Positions 63,687 through 64,000 of a stretch of DNA of 64,000 nt are shown in pieces. Origin of the DNA: Cryobacterium levicorallinum. Its GTDB lineage: Bacteria; Actinomycetota; Actinomycetes; Actinomycetales; Microbacteriaceae. Every line of letters begins with the position of its first letter. Positions within the stretch are counted from its first letter, which is position 1. The notes under the pieces are model-generated. The model was not told the DNA's origin and searched no databases. It worked only from the letters and a program-made list of their open reading frames with translations. Made by a program: the position numbers and the translations under genes. The stretch spans positions 149,370 to 213,369 of the forward strand of contig NZ_SOFE01000001.1 in assembly GCF_004402405.1 (NCBI RefSeq). The letters are read 5' to 3'.

Positions 63687-64000
<314 letters not shown>

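Overview
The window is high-GC DNA (about 63-65% by eye) with dense coding on both strands and GTG/TTG starts. Its gene content includes an IdeR/DtxR-type iron box, YtrA-type GntR, Cg0192-like, excalibur and DUF1761 families, and many genes that look leaderless. This points to an actinobacterium, most likely a free-living Microbacteriaceae. That placement is inferred from family content; there is no rRNA gene to test it. I saw no tRNA, rRNA, CRISPR array, complete insertion sequence or prophage.

Layout. 1-2.6 kb: a flavin monooxygenase cut by the window edge, divergent from a GAF/winged-helix regulator. 2.6-12 kb: a glycolate/glyoxylate module with an IclR regulator divergent from hyi-glxR-gcl, a FAD/4Fe-4S oxidase and its CCG-domain partner as two overlapping genes, and a convergent LctP/GlcA-type permease. 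Together these would import glycolate, oxidise it to glyoxylate, condense two glyoxylates to tartronate semialdehyde and reduce that to glycerate. 12-13 kb: about 0.9 kb with no recognisable gene. 13-20 kb: an orphan maltokinase-cap protein, a PhoD-like phosphatase, a 2H phosphoesterase beside a DUF7002-like protein, two NERD paralogues (one without its catalytic residues) and a secreted HNH nuclease. 20-24.3 kb: a two-component system next to two surface proteins.

24.3-31 kb: RraA, then a likely D-amino-acid salvage cluster (ABC importer, N-succinylamino acid racemase/OSBS, GNAT enzyme) divergent from a PucR regulator. 31-36.8 kb: a Pr6Pr membrane protein with a leaderless leader ORF, a circularly permuted amine oxidase, an SDR bracketed by direct repeats, a collapsed GntR/ABC-exporter locus and a methyltransferase. 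36.9-41 kb: a type III polyketide synthase-methyltransferase-flavoprotein operon and a PAP2 phosphatase. 41-53 kb: a dehydrogenase relic, a metallophosphoesterase, a Stealth phosphotransferase, DUF1761, a DUF255 thioredoxin-domain protein, PnuC, an aldo/keto reductase whose 3' end is tandemly repeated, and HrpA. 53-57.2 kb: a second amino-acid ABC importer, a GNAT and a cysteine-synthase relic. 57.3-64 kb: a five-gene iron-siderophore operon with two iron boxes, an MFS transporter and the start of a second aldo/keto reductase.

Three cross-cutting signals stand out. At ten start codons a TANNNT-like -10 hexamer lies exactly six bases upstream, which implies leaderless transcripts and fixes several starts. 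The heptamer CGGATGC (extended AARCGGATGCYGCG) is strongly over-represented in genes and gaps alike. Several loci are visibly decaying (34.4-35.2, 41.2-41.5 and 56.8-57.2 kb, possibly also 12-12.9 kb).
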